Positions 25,229 to 34,685 are shown, counted from the first letter of the stretch. The stretch: 36,126 nucleotides of DNA from Acidimicrobiaceae bacterium (GCA_003169675.1 PNAT01000038.1:12023-48148), one strand, 5' to 3'. Notes: generated by a model from the sequence alone, not told the origin. A program made the numbers and translations.

Positions 25229-26674
25229 ATGTCTGACTTCGTGATGAGTATCGCAGGGGAGGCCGTTCCCACTGAAGGGACGTTCGGCGTCCGCAATCCC
25301 GCCACGGGTGAGGTCTTCGCCCAGGCCCCTGAATGCAGCCGCGAGCAGCTCAACGCCGCCTTCGACGCCGCCGCCAAGGCGGCCCGGGACTGGAAGCTTG
25401 ACGAGGCGCTACGGCGGGCCACCCTGCTCAAGGCGGCCGGTGTCCTCTTGGCGTCCGGCGGCGAACTGGCGCCCATCCTGACCGGAGAACAAGGCAAGCC
25501 GCTGGGTGATGCCGGCATCGAGGTCTTCGCGTCCGCCATCTGGTGTCAGTACTTCGCCAACCTCGAGACGCCGACCCAGATCATCCAGGACAACGACGAG
25601 GCATTGGTGGAGGTGGCTCGCCGCCCGCTCGGCGTCGTCGCCGCCATCACCCCATGGAACTTCCCACTCCTCCTGTCGTTCTGGAAGATCGCGCCGGCCT
25701 TGCTGGCCGGCAACACCCTGGTGCTCAAGCCGTCGCCCTTCACGCCACTGACCACACTGAAGGTCGGCGAACTCCTGCGCGACGTCTTCCCTCCGGGCGT
25801 GGTGAACATTGTCAGCGGCGGGGACGAGCTCGGTGCCTGGATGACCACCCACCCGGTGCCCCGCAAGATCAGCTTCACGGGGTCCATCGAGACGGGTAAG
25901 AAGGTCGCCATGTCGGCCGCGCCCGACCTGAAGCGGGTCACGCTCGAGCTCGGGGGCAACGACCCGGCCATCGTGCTCGATGACGCCGATCCCGCCATCG
26001 TGGCCACCGCCATCTTCGCCGGGGCCTTCAACAACAACGGCCAGGTCTGCTCGGCCATCAAGCGCGTCTACGTGCCCGAGGCGCTCTACGACGACGTGGT
26101 CGAAGGCTTGGCCGCGCATGCCAAGGCGATCAAGGTAGGTGACGGCACCGAGCCCGATTCCAAGCTGGGCCCGATCAACAACGAGCCGCAGTTCGAGCGG
26201 GTCAAGGAGTTGGTCGCCGATGCGCTCTCGCACGGCGCCCGGGCCGCCTCGGGTGGACAGGCCATGGACCGTCCCGGCTACTTCTTCGAGCCGACGATTT
26301 TAGCCGGCCTCTCCGACGGTACCCGCATCGTGGACGAGGAGCAGTTCGGTCCTGCCCTGCCGGTGATCTCCTACCGCGACCTTGGTGATGCCATTGATCG
26401 GGCCAACGCCACCCACTTCGGGCTCTCGGGCTCGGTGTGGGGTGCCGACACGGAGAGGGCCGCCGCGGTGGCCGCCCAGCTCGAGTGCGGCACCGCCTGG
26501 GTGAACACCCACTTGGCGTTGTCGCCCGAGCAACCATTCGGCGGCTTCAAGTGGAGCGGCATCGGGGTCGAGAACGGACCCTGGGGCCTGGCCGAGTTCA
26601 CCGAATTCCAGGTAGTGCACCGCTCCAAGGCGGCCAACGGGCTGAACATGAACACCGCCGGGCTGGTGTCCTGA
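25229..26674 (+). CDS. NAD(P)-dependent aldehyde dehydrogenase
   Basis: A 481-residue aldehyde dehydrogenase oxidising an aldehyde to its acid with NAD(P). Motifs in order: AAITPWNFPLLLSFWKIAPA (oxyanion Asn), LKPSPFTPL (cofactor-binding Lys), FTGSIETGKK, LELGGNDPAIVL with general base Glu240, and NNGQVCSAIKRVYV with catalytic Cys274. EEQFGPALPVISY and the C-terminal PFGGFKWSGIGVENGPWG complete the fold. Full family length. The sequence does not fix the substrate (betaine-, succinate-semialdehyde- and general aliphatic types share these motifs). ATG 25229 is preceded by AAGGGAG at good spacing. It lies 195 bp after the sulfotransferase, so it is perhaps separately transcribed. Confidence 0.93.
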   Translation: MSDFVMSIAGEAVPTEGTFGVRNPATGEVFAQAPECSREQLNAAFDAAAKAARDWKLDEALRRATLLKAAGVLLASGGELAPILTGEQGKPLGDAGIEVFASAIWCQYFANLETPTQIIQDNDEALVEVARRPLGVVAAITPWNFPLLLSFWKIAPALLAGNTLVLKPSPFTPLTTLKVGELLRDVFPPGVVNIVSGGDELGAWMTTHPVPRKISFTGSIETGKKVAMSAAPDLKRVTLELGGNDPAIVLDDADPAIVATAIFAGAFNNNGQVCSAIKRVYVPEALYDDVVEGLAAHAKAIKVGDGTEPDSKLGPINNEPQFERVKELVADALSHGARAASGGQAMDRPGYFFEPTILAGLSDGTRIVDEEQFGPALPVISYRDLGDAIDRANATHFGLSGSVWGADTERAAAVAAQLECGTAWVNTHLALSPEQPFGGFKWSGIGVENGPWGLAEFTEFQVVHRSKAANGLNMNTAGLVS

Positions 26675-26946
26675 GCGGCTGACGGGCTCAGCTCAGCCTC
26701 GGAGCTGTGGTGGTGGTGACGCGAGCAGAATTGGCGGTTGCCCATGCCTGCCCCTTTGTGTCGCCGTTGGCCGAGGTGAACACGTCCACGCTGGCGGCTT
26801 CCACCGTGACTGCGGGCGGCGGTCTCACGTGTCGGTTCTCCTTGGTGAACCCGCACGGTGATGTCGGTGTTGGTGAAACATGAGGGTTCTGTCAGGGGAT
26901 AGCCCGGTTGCCCCTTTTCCGGCCTGAGAGGTGCCAGGCTGGATAC
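26675..26946. other. intergenic stretch without recognisable gene
   Basis: These 272 bp separate the aldehyde dehydrogenase and the OmpR-type regulator. A short inverted repeat GGCTGA...TCAGCC (26677-26698) follows the dehydrogenase stop and might aid termination, but no T-run follows. The rest presumably holds the promoter of the two-component operon; I see no clear -35/-10 pair and no conserved-looking reading frame. Confidence 0.4.
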
Positions 26947-27624
26947 GTGAGCAACGAAAACGGCACCGTGATCGTCATTGAGGATGATCACCACATCGCC
27001 GACCTCGTCGACCTCTATCTCCGGCGCGAGGGCTTTCGTGTCCTCCTGGCTCGCGACGGTGAGCAAGGACTCGCGCTGGTCAAGCAGGAAGATCCGTGGA
27101 TTGTCATCCTCGATGTCGGGCTCCCGGGAAGGCGGGATGGGTTCGAGGTGTGCCGGGAGATCCGGGCCCAGGGAAGCCTGCCCGTGCTCTTCCTCACCGC
27201 CCGGGACGACGAGGTGGACCGCATTCTCGGGCTGGAGCTCGGTGCGGACGACTATCTGGTCAAGCCGTTTTCACCGCGGGAGTTGGTGGCCCGCGTGCGC
27301 GCCATCCTGCGCCGCACCAGGGACGTGCCGGCCCCCCAGGACGTGGTGGCAATTGGCGATCTCGAAGTCGACCTGCGCCGTCGTGAAGCGCGTCAGGGCG
27401 GAGAAGAGGTCAGGTTGACCACCCGCGAATTCGAGTTGCTCGCCTTCCTGTCCAACAATCAGGGCTTGGCCCTGTCGCGCCAACAGCTGCTCAATGGAGT
27501 GTGGGGTGCGGACTGGTACGGCGATGAACGCACCGTTGACGTCCACGTGGCCCAGCTCCGCAAGAAACTGGGCTCCACGCTTCCCCTCGCCACGGTGTGG
27601 GGTGTCGGCTACCGGTTCGGCTGA
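26947..27624 (+). CDS. OmpR/PhoB-family response regulator
   Basis: A 225-residue DNA-binding response regulator. The receiver has IVIEDDHH, phospho-acceptor Asp56 (ILDVGLPG), Thr in LTARD and Lys in LVKPFSPRELVARV. The winged-helix C-terminal domain carries RLTTREFELLAFL, LSRQQLLNGVWG, RTVDVHVAQLRKKL and a terminal VWGVGYRFG, the complete PhoB-type DNA-binding signature. The GTG at 26947 begins at SNENGTVIVIED; an upstream in-frame start at 26908 would add 13 residues not typical of the family. The kinase gene starts 4 bp after its stop, so the two are cognate. Target genes cannot be told from this window. Confidence 0.93.
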   Translation: MSNENGTVIVIEDDHHIADLVDLYLRREGFRVLLARDGEQGLALVKQEDPWIVILDVGLPGRRDGFEVCREIRAQGSLPVLFLTARDDEVDRILGLELGADDYLVKPFSPRELVARVRAILRRTRDVPAPQDVVAIGDLEVDLRRREARQGGEEVRLTTREFELLAFLSNNQGLALSRQQLLNGVWGADWYGDERTVDVHVAQLRKKLGSTLPLATVWGVGYRFG

Positions 27625-27628
27625 GTCG

Positions 27629-29047
27629 GTGCGGCGTCGACTGATGGTGGCCTTCGTGGGCCTGGTGGCCGGAGTCCTGGTCATCGCCGGCGCGGGGAGT
27701 CTCGTGTTGACTCGAAATGCGGCGCGCAACCAGGCCACCCAGCAGCTGGTCACCGAGGCCCAATCACTCACCTCGGCCAAGAGCGGGACCCAATCGTTGG
27801 TGGTGCTGCGGGTCATCCGACGCGTGCTCCGCCTCGAAGATGTCGGGTTCGTGAGGATCAATGCTCTGGGACAGATCGCGACGGCGTTGCCGGCGGGGAT
27901 CATGGCGTCGGAGTTGGATCCCGCCAGCCTTTTGGCCGGCCAGACGGTGTCCGGACGGCATGGGAACCTGGTCTTTGCCGCCGCCCCGGTGCACCTGACC
28001 TTGGCCGAGCGGACGCACCTTAAATTGCGCGGGCAGGTCGCCATCCTGCTCACCCGGCAGGTGGGCGACCTCGGTCCGAGTTGGGGCTACTTCCTGGTGG
28101 CCGGTGGCGTGGCCCTCCTCATTGCCGCCCTGGTGGCCGGGCAGATGAGCCGACGGATGGCCCGACCGCTGGTCGAGGCCATGGAAGTCACCGGCCGGAT
28201 CGCCTCGGGGGAGCTGGAGAGCCGGGTGCCGGTACGGGAAGGGGACTACTCGGAATTCTCCTCCCTGGCCCGGTCCATCAACGAGATGGCACAGAGCCTT
28301 GAGGAGGGGAAGACCCGTGAGCGCCATCTCCTGCTGTCGGTGTCCCATGACCTCCGCACCCCGTTGACGTCCATCCGGGGGTTCGCCGAGGCCATCACCG
28401 ACGGCGCCATTGACGACAACGCCCAAGCAGCAGAGGTCATCATTGCCGAGTCGCGCCGGCTGGAGCGCCTGGTCGGAGACCTGCTGGACCTGACCAAGCT
28501 GGAGGCCAAGCAACTCTCCATCAATTTGTGCCCAACCGACGCGGCCGAAGTCGTGGTTGCGACGGCCGAGGGTTTCCGACCCATCGCCGATCGGAGTGGG
28601 CTCGCCGTGGTGGTGCAAGTGCCAGATGGGGGAGTCCAGCCGGTGAGTGCGGACCCGGATCGGCTGGCCCAACTCATGGCCAATCTCATTGAGAATGCCA
28701 TCGCCTTCGCACGCACCGCGGTGACCGTGACGTTGCACGGCGATAGGGGGACCGGTGGGAGGGATGGTCCGGGAGGATGCACCATCACCGTTGACGACGA
28801 CGGTCCCGGCATTGCGCCCGGAGATCTGTCCCGGGTCTTCGAGAGGTTTTACCGAGCCGACCGTGGCCCAAACCGGGAGCTCGGTTCCGGGTTGGGGCTG
28901 GCCATTGTGGCCGAACTGGCGGCCGCCATGGGGGTCGTGGTCCGGGCCGAGTCGCCGCTCTATGCTGGCGGAGGATCACGCTTCGTGGTGACCATGGCGC
29001 CGTGGGCGGGCGGTATCGCGTGGGGGACCTTCGATCAGACGCCGTGA
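27629..29047 (+). CDS. sensor histidine kinase (HAMP-HisKA-HATPase)
   Basis: A 472-residue EnvZ-type membrane kinase. TM1 (about 6-27) and TM2 (about 152-172) enclose a ~120-residue extracytoplasmic sensor without recognisable fold. HAMP follows (RRMARPLVEAMEVTGRI...). The HisKA helix has phospho-acceptor His240 in LLSVSHDLRTPLTSIRG. The ATPase domain shows the N-box (NLIENAIAFA), G1 (VDDDGPGIAP), F-box (RVFERFYRAD) and G2 (GSGLGLAIVAEL), so it should be active. The GTG start at 27629 lies 4 bp after the regulator stop; an in-frame ATG at 27641 is possible. It pairs with the regulator at 26947; signal unknown. Confidence 0.92.
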   Translation: MRRRLMVAFVGLVAGVLVIAGAGSLVLTRNAARNQATQQLVTEAQSLTSAKSGTQSLVVLRVIRRVLRLEDVGFVRINALGQIATALPAGIMASELDPASLLAGQTVSGRHGNLVFAAAPVHLTLAERTHLKLRGQVAILLTRQVGDLGPSWGYFLVAGGVALLIAALVAGQMSRRMARPLVEAMEVTGRIASGELESRVPVREGDYSEFSSLARSINEMAQSLEEGKTRERHLLLSVSHDLRTPLTSIRGFAEAITDGAIDDNAQAAEVIIAESRRLERLVGDLLDLTKLEAKQLSINLCPTDAAEVVVATAEGFRPIADRSGLAVVVQVPDGGVQPVSADPDRLAQLMANLIENAIAFARTAVTVTLHGDRGTGGRDGPGGCTITVDDDGPGIAPGDLSRVFERFYRADRGPNRELGSGLGLAIVAELAAAMGVVVRAESPLYAGGGSRFVVTMAPWAGGIAWGTFDQTP

Positions 29048-29109
29048 CGGTTGCTGTTTCGGATCAATGAGGTTGCATTGCCCAGGTATCACTACTTTTC
29101 TCCTGGGTT

Positions 29110-29131
29110 GTGACAAGATTTCCTTCGTCAC
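29110..29131. promoter_or_regulatory. inverted repeat upstream of the hybrid kinase
   Basis: GTGAC (29110-29114) and GTCAC (29127-29131) form an inverted repeat with a 12-bp spacer, 46 bp before the hybrid kinase ATG. The region is locally A/T-richer than its surroundings, as expected for a promoter. The spacing does not fit a Crp-type site. Confidence 0.35.
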
Positions 29132-29176
29132 GAGCACCGGAAACGTGACCACGTCAAGAGGAAACGAGTTCACTCC

Positions 29177-32100
29177 ATGACCGTGTCGTCATCACCCTTC
29201 TTCGGCGACTCCAACAGCAATCGTGTGCGATTGCTGTTCTTCGTCTGTGGGGTCATCGTCGTCGCCTTCCTGGTCTCTCTCATCGTCAGGAGCAAAGGCT
29301 CCTACTACGTGCCTGTCGACGGGTGGGGAGTCGATCTTTTCGAGTACGGGATGGGCGCCTTGTGCATCGGTCGCTACCTTGACCATTCGTGGCGCTCGAC
29401 GCAGGCCGCCACTAGGTATCTCCCTCTTGTATTGGGTGTGGCCTGCGTGTTCCGGGCCACGGGCGACGTCGCCACCACCGTCCAGTCGTTTGGGGGCGCG
29501 TCGGCAGCTGTCCCGTCAGTGTCCGACGTCTTCTACACCTTGTTCTTCCCGATGTGCTTTTTCAGCTTCATGCTCCTCATCCGGCGAGGAAACAGCGGTT
29601 CGTTGGTGGCGACGTCCCTCGACGGCCTGGTGGCGGCCCTCGGCGCAGCATCTCTGGTGGTTGCGTACGTTTTCAATGCCGTCCTCTCGGCGCACAGCAA
29701 CGGAAAACTGGCGACCGCCACCAGGCTGATCTACCCCATAGGGGACGTCCTTCTCTTGGCCCTGGCCATCGGGGCCATCGCCGTCCTGCCCACCGTGTAC
29801 CGGCGCTTCTTCATCCTCGCCAGTATCGCCATGATGTACAACATCACCGGGGACATGTTCAACCTCCTCAATCCGAACGCCAGGAGCGGCTACGTATCAA
29901 ACGCGGTGGCTTGGCCGATCTCCCTGCTGTTACTGGCCGGCGCCTCCTGGGTCCAACCTGCCGTCACGGACGAGGTCAGCACCGAAAAGGCCGTCAGCAC
30001 GGAAGAGGCGAGCACCGAGCGGTCGGCCGGATTCGTGATCCCGGCCGCCGGCGCCCTGGCCGCCATAGTCATCCTCTTCTCAGCCAGCACCGGTCACATG
30101 GGGAGACCCGCAATCGGCCTGGCCACTGCCACCCTCCTCGTCGCCGGAGCACGGCTCACCCTGACGGTCCGCGAGGCGCAGGCGTTGAACTCGGCCCGCT
30201 TTCACTCACTGATCGACAACGCGTGGGACATCATCGTGGTTGCCGAAGCTGACTTCGGGATGGCCTACATCACACCGTCGTCGGAACGGGTGCTGGGCTA
30301 TGCGCCCCGAGAACTCCAGGGTCGCCCGGTGACCGATGTCGTCCATCCCGACGACAGTGACGTCATGCTCGAGCACCTGCGCCAGACCACCCTGGGGGCC
30401 AGCCCCACGGCCGCCTTCGAGACCCGCATGCGGCATCGTAACGGAGAGTGGCGCACGATCTCCTGGACTGCCACCAACCTCCTGGGTGACGAGTCTGTGC
30501 GCGGTTTCGTCCTGAACGGGGGCGACGTCACCGAGGCCCGTCGAGCGGCCGAGGATCTGGTCGCCGCCCGCGATGTGGCCCTGATGGCGTCCAAGGCGAA
30601 ATCGGATTTCCTCTCCGTCATGAGCCACGAGATCCGCACCCCGATGAATGGCGTCATCGGCCTGACCGAGTTGCTGCTCGAGACCGACCTCGATCACGAT
30701 CAGGAGGAGCTGGCTTCGGGTGTCTGGATGTCGGCCGAGAATCTCCTGGTCATCATCAATGACATTCTCGATTTTTCCAAGATGGAGGCCGGAAAGCTCG
30801 AAATCGAGGAGGTCGCGCTCAATCTGCCCAGCGTGGCCGACGACGTCGGACGGATCCTGGCCGGGACGGCGCACGCCAAGGGGCTCGAGTTGTTGGTAGA
30901 TGTGCACCCAGAGGTCCCGACGCACTTGCTCGGTGACGCGGTCCGGATCCAACAGATACTGCTGAACCTCGGATCCAATGCAGTCAAGTTCACCACCGAG
31001 GGCGAAGTCATCATCCGGGTCGCCGTGCTTGACCAGAACGTCGAGCGAGTGGCCCTGCGTTTCGAGGTGATCGACCAAGGAATCGGCATCGCCCCCAGCG
31101 ACCAGGAGCGCTTGTTCAGCGCGTTCGCCCAGGCCGACTCCTCCACCACTCGCAAATACGGTGGTACCGGTCTCGGGCTGGCCATCTGCCGGCAGCTGGT
31201 TGAGCTCATGGGTGGCCGGCTGGGTCTCATCAGCTCCCCGGGACAAGGTTCGACCTTCTGGTACGAGCTGTCGTTGCGCCGGGCCGAGAGCTTGGAGTCC
31301 CCTGTGGCAGGCGCCGATGCCCAGATTCTCGACGGCCGGCGAGCACTGGTCGTCGATGACAACTCCACCAACCGCATGATCCTGCTCAAGCAGTTGGCCT
31401 CCTGGGGCGTCGAAGCCGTCGAGTGCGTCGGCGGACAGGAGGCACTCGAGTTGGCCGGGGCCGCCGTTGAGGCAGGGAAGGCCTTCGACATCGGCGTGAT
31501 CGACCTCAACATGCCGGACATGGACGGGATCGCGCTGGCGCGCGCATTGAAGGCAGACCCGGCCACAGCGACCATGATCCTGTTCCTGCTGAGCTCCTCG
31601 GGTGAGCGGCTCGATGCGGCCGAGTCCCATCTCCGGGGATTTGCCGGCAGCCTGACGAAGCCGGTCCGCCAGTCCGAGCTGTACAACTCACTGATCACGG
31701 GCCTCCAAGATGGGGCATCCCAGGTGCCACGGTCCGAACCGGTGACCAGCTATCACCGGGAACTTGAGAGGAAGGGCATGATCCTGCTCGTTGAGGACAA
31801 CAAGATGAACCAGCTGGTCAGTACCAAGCTGCTGGCCAAGATGGGCTTCAGTTTCGACATCGCCAATCACGGTGGCGAGGCGGTCAGGGCGATTCAGACA
31901 GGTGCCTTCGATGCGGTCTTGATGGACTGCCAGATGCCCATCATGGACGGCTACGAGGCCACGGCCGAGATCCGGCGGATCGAAGGCACGGACCGGCACA
32001 CCCCGATCATCGCCATGACGGCGGCGGCCATGGAGGGCGACCGGGAGAAGTGCCTGGCCGCCGGAATGGATGACTACATCACCAAGCCGGTGCGCCTCGA

Positions 32101-32545
32101 GGCCCTTACGGCCATGCTGGAGCGATGGATCCCCCGGTTGGTGCCCGCTGAAGACGAGGCGGACCGCGCAGCCGAAGCTTCCGACGACGGGTTGACCGAA
32201 CCCCTGGACCAAACCCAGATCGATCTCCTGCGCAGCCTCGACGATGGCGAAGGAACAGTGCTCGCAGAAATCATTGAGCAATTCCTCTCACAGACCTCGG
32301 ATGGCCGCGCCGAGCTCGCCCGGGGACTGCAAGAGGGTGACTCCAACTCACTCCAGCGCACCGCCCACACGATTCGGGGGGCCAGCGCCAACATCGGTGC
32401 CAGCACGCTGGCTGCAGTGTGTGCCGAAATCGAGACGCGGGGCCGGGACGAACAACTCAACGGCACGGCCGGGTTGGTGGAGCAATTCGACGCTGAGTTT
32501 GCCCGGGTGCGCGATGCGCTCAGCCAGCTCGTGCCCTCGACCTGA
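29177..32545 (+). CDS. membrane hybrid histidine kinase: PAS-HisKA-HATPase-REC-REC-Hpt
   Basis: A 1122-residue phosphorelay protein. Residues ~18-330 hold about nine membrane helices with short loops, and a charged stretch with repeated STE.A units near 275. A PAS domain (~345-455, YITPSSERVLGYAPREL) precedes HisKA with His484 (VMSHEIRTPMNGVIG), then HATPase with NLGSNAVKF, DQGIGIAPSD and GTGLGLAICRQL. REC1 has Asp776 (DLNMPDMDG), REC2 Asp917 (MDCQMPIMDG), and the C-terminal Hpt domain has His1064 (AHTIRGASANIGA). All relay residues are present, so phosphate can pass His-Asp-His and out to the receivers of the diguanylate cyclases. The first of these starts 1 bp after the stop. The ATG at 29177 is weakly preceded by GAGGAAA. 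Confidence 0.93.
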   Translation: MTVSSSPFFGDSNSNRVRLLFFVCGVIVVAFLVSLIVRSKGSYYVPVDGWGVDLFEYGMGALCIGRYLDHSWRSTQAATRYLPLVLGVACVFRATGDVATTVQSFGGASAAVPSVSDVFYTLFFPMCFFSFMLLIRRGNSGSLVATSLDGLVAALGAASLVVAYVFNAVLSAHSNGKLATATRLIYPIGDVLLLALAIGAIAVLPTVYRRFFILASIAMMYNITGDMFNLLNPNARSGYVSNAVAWPISLLLLAGASWVQPAVTDEVSTEKAVSTEEASTERSAGFVIPAAGALAAIVILFSASTGHMGRPAIGLATATLLVAGARLTLTVREAQALNSARFHSLIDNAWDIIVVAEADFGMAYITPSSERVLGYAPRELQGRPVTDVVHPDDSDVMLEHLRQTTLGASPTAAFETRMRHRNGEWRTISWTATNLLGDESVRGFVLNGGDVTEARRAAEDLVAARDVALMASKAKSDFLSVMSHEIRTPMNGVIGLTELLLETDLDHDQEELASGVWMSAENLLVIINDILDFSKMEAGKLEIEEVALNLPSVADDVGRILAGTAHAKGLELLVDVHPEVPTHLLGDAVRIQQILLNLGSNAVKFTTEGEVIIRVAVLDQNVERVALRFEVIDQGIGIAPSDQERLFSAFAQADSSTTRKYGGTGLGLAICRQLVELMGGRLGLISSPGQGSTFWYELSLRRAESLESPVAGADAQILDGRRALVVDDNSTNRMILLKQLASWGVEAVECVGGQEALELAGAAVEAGKAFDIGVIDLNMPDMDGIALARALKADPATATMILFLLSSSGERLDAAESHLRGFAGSLTKPVRQSELYNSLITGLQDGASQVPRSEPVTSYHRELERKGMILLVEDNKMNQLVSTKLLAKMGFSFDIANHGGEAVRAIQTGAFDAVLMDCQMPIMDGYEATAEIRRIEGTDRHTPIIAMTAAAMEGDREKCLAAGMDDYITKPVRLEALTAMLERWIPRLVPAEDEADRAAEASDDGLTEPLDQTQIDLLRSLDDGEGTVLAEIIEQFLSQTSDGRAELARGLQEGDSNSLQRTAHTIRGASANIGASTLAAVCAEIETRGRDEQLNGTAGLVEQFDAEFARVRDALSQLVPST

Positions 32546-32546
32546 G

Positions 32547-33485
32547 ATGCGCGTCCTGATCGCGGACGACGACGCCACCAGTCGCCTCGAGCTCAACGCC
32601 CTGGTGTCCAAGCTCGGCCATGAGTGCCTGGTAGCCGAGGACGGGTCGGCGGCGTGGGACCTTCTCATGACGGAGGGGATCGACGTCCTGCTGACCGACT
32701 GGATGATGCCAGGCGTCGACGGGCCCGAGCTGTGCCGGCGGGTCCGCGACCAGCTGAGCCACCGCTACGTCTATATCGTGTTGATCACCGTGCTGGGGAA
32801 CCAGGGGCAGGTCCTCGAAGGAATGAACGCCGGGGCCGACGACTTCCTGGTCAAGCCCTTCGACCCGTTTGCCGTGCGGACCCACATGGTGGCAGCCGAG
32901 CGCGTGACTGCCCTGCACCGCCGGTTGGTCGACACCCAGGCCCAGCTCAAACAGGCCAACCGTGAACTGCTGAGCCTTTCGCTCACCGACACGCTGACCG
33001 GACTCGGCAACCGCCGCCGCATGGAAGAGGATTTGACGCGCACCCACGCCAGGGCGCTCCGAGTCGGCCGTTCCTACGGTTTAATGCTCTTCGACATCGA
33101 CCACTTCAAGCTCTACAACGACCGCTACGGACATGTGGCAGGCGACGACGCCCTGCGCCAGATCGCCCGGTGCCTCGACGAGTCGGCTCGCATGGACGAG
33201 AGCACCTATCGCTACGGGGGCGAGGAATTCCTGGTTCTCCTGCCCGACAGCACCCTCAAAGATGCCACGAACGCCGCCGAGCGAATCCGCCAGGTGGTGA
33301 CCGATACCGCCATCGTCCATGAGGCTCGTTCGGGCGGCCCGCCGCTGTTGACCCTCAGCGGGGGCGTGTGCTGCTGGAGTCCCGGCTCCGAGCTGTCGGG
33401 TCCCGACGTGATTTATGAGGCCGACCAGGCGCTGTTCGAAGCCAAGTCGGCGGGCCGCAATTGCATCCACGTGGCCTCGGTGTGA
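32547..33485 (+). CDS. response-regulator diguanylate cyclase (REC-GGDEF), copy 1
   Basis: A 312-residue soluble protein making c-di-GMP from two GTP. The receiver (~1-120) has LIADDDATS, phospho-acceptor Asp51 (LTDWMMPG) and the Lys in LVKPFDPFAV. A linker helix (HRRLVDTQAQLKQANREL) leads to the GGDEF domain with LTDTLTGLGNRR, FDIDHFKLYND and the active GGEEF at 224-228. The inhibitory-site position reads RMDE instead of RxxD. This is the PleD/WspR type of enzyme, switched on by receiver dimerisation. The ATG at 32547 lies 1 bp after the hybrid kinase stop, making the kinase its likely phosphodonor. No EAL domain is present. Confidence 0.95.
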   Translation: MRVLIADDDATSRLELNALVSKLGHECLVAEDGSAAWDLLMTEGIDVLLTDWMMPGVDGPELCRRVRDQLSHRYVYIVLITVLGNQGQVLEGMNAGADDFLVKPFDPFAVRTHMVAAERVTALHRRLVDTQAQLKQANRELLSLSLTDTLTGLGNRRRMEEDLTRTHARALRVGRSYGLMLFDIDHFKLYNDRYGHVAGDDALRQIARCLDESARMDESTYRYGGEEFLVLLPDSTLKDATNAAERIRQVVTDTAIVHEARSGGPPLLTLSGGVCCWSPGSELSGPDVIYEADQALFEAKSAGRNCIHVASV

Positions 33486-33550
33486 CGCCATGATGCCGTC
33501 ACCAGCGCGAATGGGCGACAGGCGGCATCTCCAGGTGATCGGGACCTGAC

Positions 33551-34528
33551 GTGCGGATCCTGGTCGCCGACGACGACGCCACCAGCCGTCTCCTGCTCAA
33601 GGCCATGGTCTCCAAGCTGGGCCATGAGTGCCTGGTGGCCGAGGACGGGGACCGAGCGTGGGACGTCCTGACGTCGCAGGGGATCGACGTCCTTCTCACC
33701 GACTGGATGATGCCGGGCCTCAACGGCCCCGACCTGTGCCGGCGAGTGCGGTCCGAGCTGGGCCAGCGCTACGTCTACATCGTCCTGATCACGGGGTTGA
33801 GGTTTCCCGAGCAGGTCCTCGAGGGCATGGGTGCGGGTGCCGACGACTACCTGATCAAGCCGGTGGATCCCTTTGCCGTGCAGACCCGCCTGGTGGCGGC
33901 CGAGCGGGTCACCGACCTCCACCATCAGGTGATTGAGTTCCGGGCCCAACTCGAACGGGCCAACCTCGAGCTGCTCGGGCAGTCGCTCACCGACTCGCTG
34001 ACCGGACTCGGGAACCGGCGCAGCATGGAAGCTGAATTGGCGAGCACTCATGCCCGGGCGCTCCGGTTCGGGAGTCACTACGCCATCGCGATGTTCGATA
34101 TCGACCACTTCAAGATCTTCAACGATCACTACGGGCATTTGGCGGGGGACGAGGCCCTGCACCAGATCGCCGAGTGCATGGGGCGAGTGGTCAGGGCGAG
34201 CGAGAATGTCTACCGCTACGGCGGCGAGGAGTTCCTCCTGATCATGACTGATTGCAACGCCGACTCGGGCCTCGTCGCGGCGAAGCGGGTCTGCCAGGCG
34301 GTGCACGACATGGCCATTCCCCATGAGTCCCGCCCGACCCCGCCTCCCGTGGTGACCCTCAGTGGCGGCGTGGCGAGTTGGACACGAAGTTCACCGTTGA
34401 CCGCGCTCGAAGTGCTCAGTCAATCAGACGCGGCCCTCTATGTGGCCAAGGCGGCAGGCCGCAACTGTGTGCACGTGGCTGCGGCCCACGACACCCGGGA
34501 AGCCGAGGGTGCACCACCGGGCACGTGA
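33551..34528 (+). CDS. response-regulator diguanylate cyclase (REC-GGDEF), copy 2
   Basis: A 325-residue tandem paralogue of the preceding gene, colinear with it: Asp51 (LTDWMMPGLNG) and GGEEF at 224-228 fall at identical positions, and KLGHECLVAEDG is shared. It has LTDSLTGLGNRR and FDIDHFKIFND, so it should be active; the inhibitory-site position reads RASE. The C-terminus is 13 residues longer. Differences such as LIKPVDPFAVQTR and FRAQLERAN show clear divergence after duplication. GTG 33551 starts at the receiver, 65 bp after copy 1; the gap has no strong ribosome-binding site. It is probably the last gene of the phosphorelay operon. Confidence 0.95.
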   Translation: MRILVADDDATSRLLLKAMVSKLGHECLVAEDGDRAWDVLTSQGIDVLLTDWMMPGLNGPDLCRRVRSELGQRYVYIVLITGLRFPEQVLEGMGAGADDYLIKPVDPFAVQTRLVAAERVTDLHHQVIEFRAQLERANLELLGQSLTDSLTGLGNRRSMEAELASTHARALRFGSHYAIAMFDIDHFKIFNDHYGHLAGDEALHQIAECMGRVVRASENVYRYGGEEFLLIMTDCNADSGLVAAKRVCQAVHDMAIPHESRPTPPPVVTLSGGVASWTRSSPLTALEVLSQSDAALYVAKAAGRNCVHVAAAHDTREAEGAPPGT

Positions 34529-34659
34529 CGGCGGGGCGCACTCTGGCTGTTGCCGTTGCCCCACGTTCCCGCTCAGCGAGAGGTTGAAGGAACGCCCATC
34601 ATCCATCCCGAGCTCCGACCCGGTGTCCCCCTTGCGATTTTCGGCGATGCGTGGTGAAG

Positions 34660-34685
34660 GTAAGCCGGCCTGCAGGCGGGAGTCT
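34660..34685 (-). repeat. 26-base direct repeat, copy A (rnpB-tail-like)
   Basis: Matches 36084-36109 at 22 of 26 positions in the same orientation (core CGGCCTG.AGGCGGGA). Three of the four differences are transitions. The right-hand copy appears to be the end of rnpB. Confidence 0.55.

Noticed and set aside
26675-26946. Small or decayed gene in the gap before the OmpR regulator
   Set aside because: Frames on both strands lack ribosome-binding sites and any domain-like sequence.
30206-31630. 474-codon open frame antisense to the hybrid kinase
   Set aside because: It lies wholly opposite a protein with clear PAS/HisKA/HATPase/REC motifs; high G+C opens such frames, and its translation has no recognisable domain.
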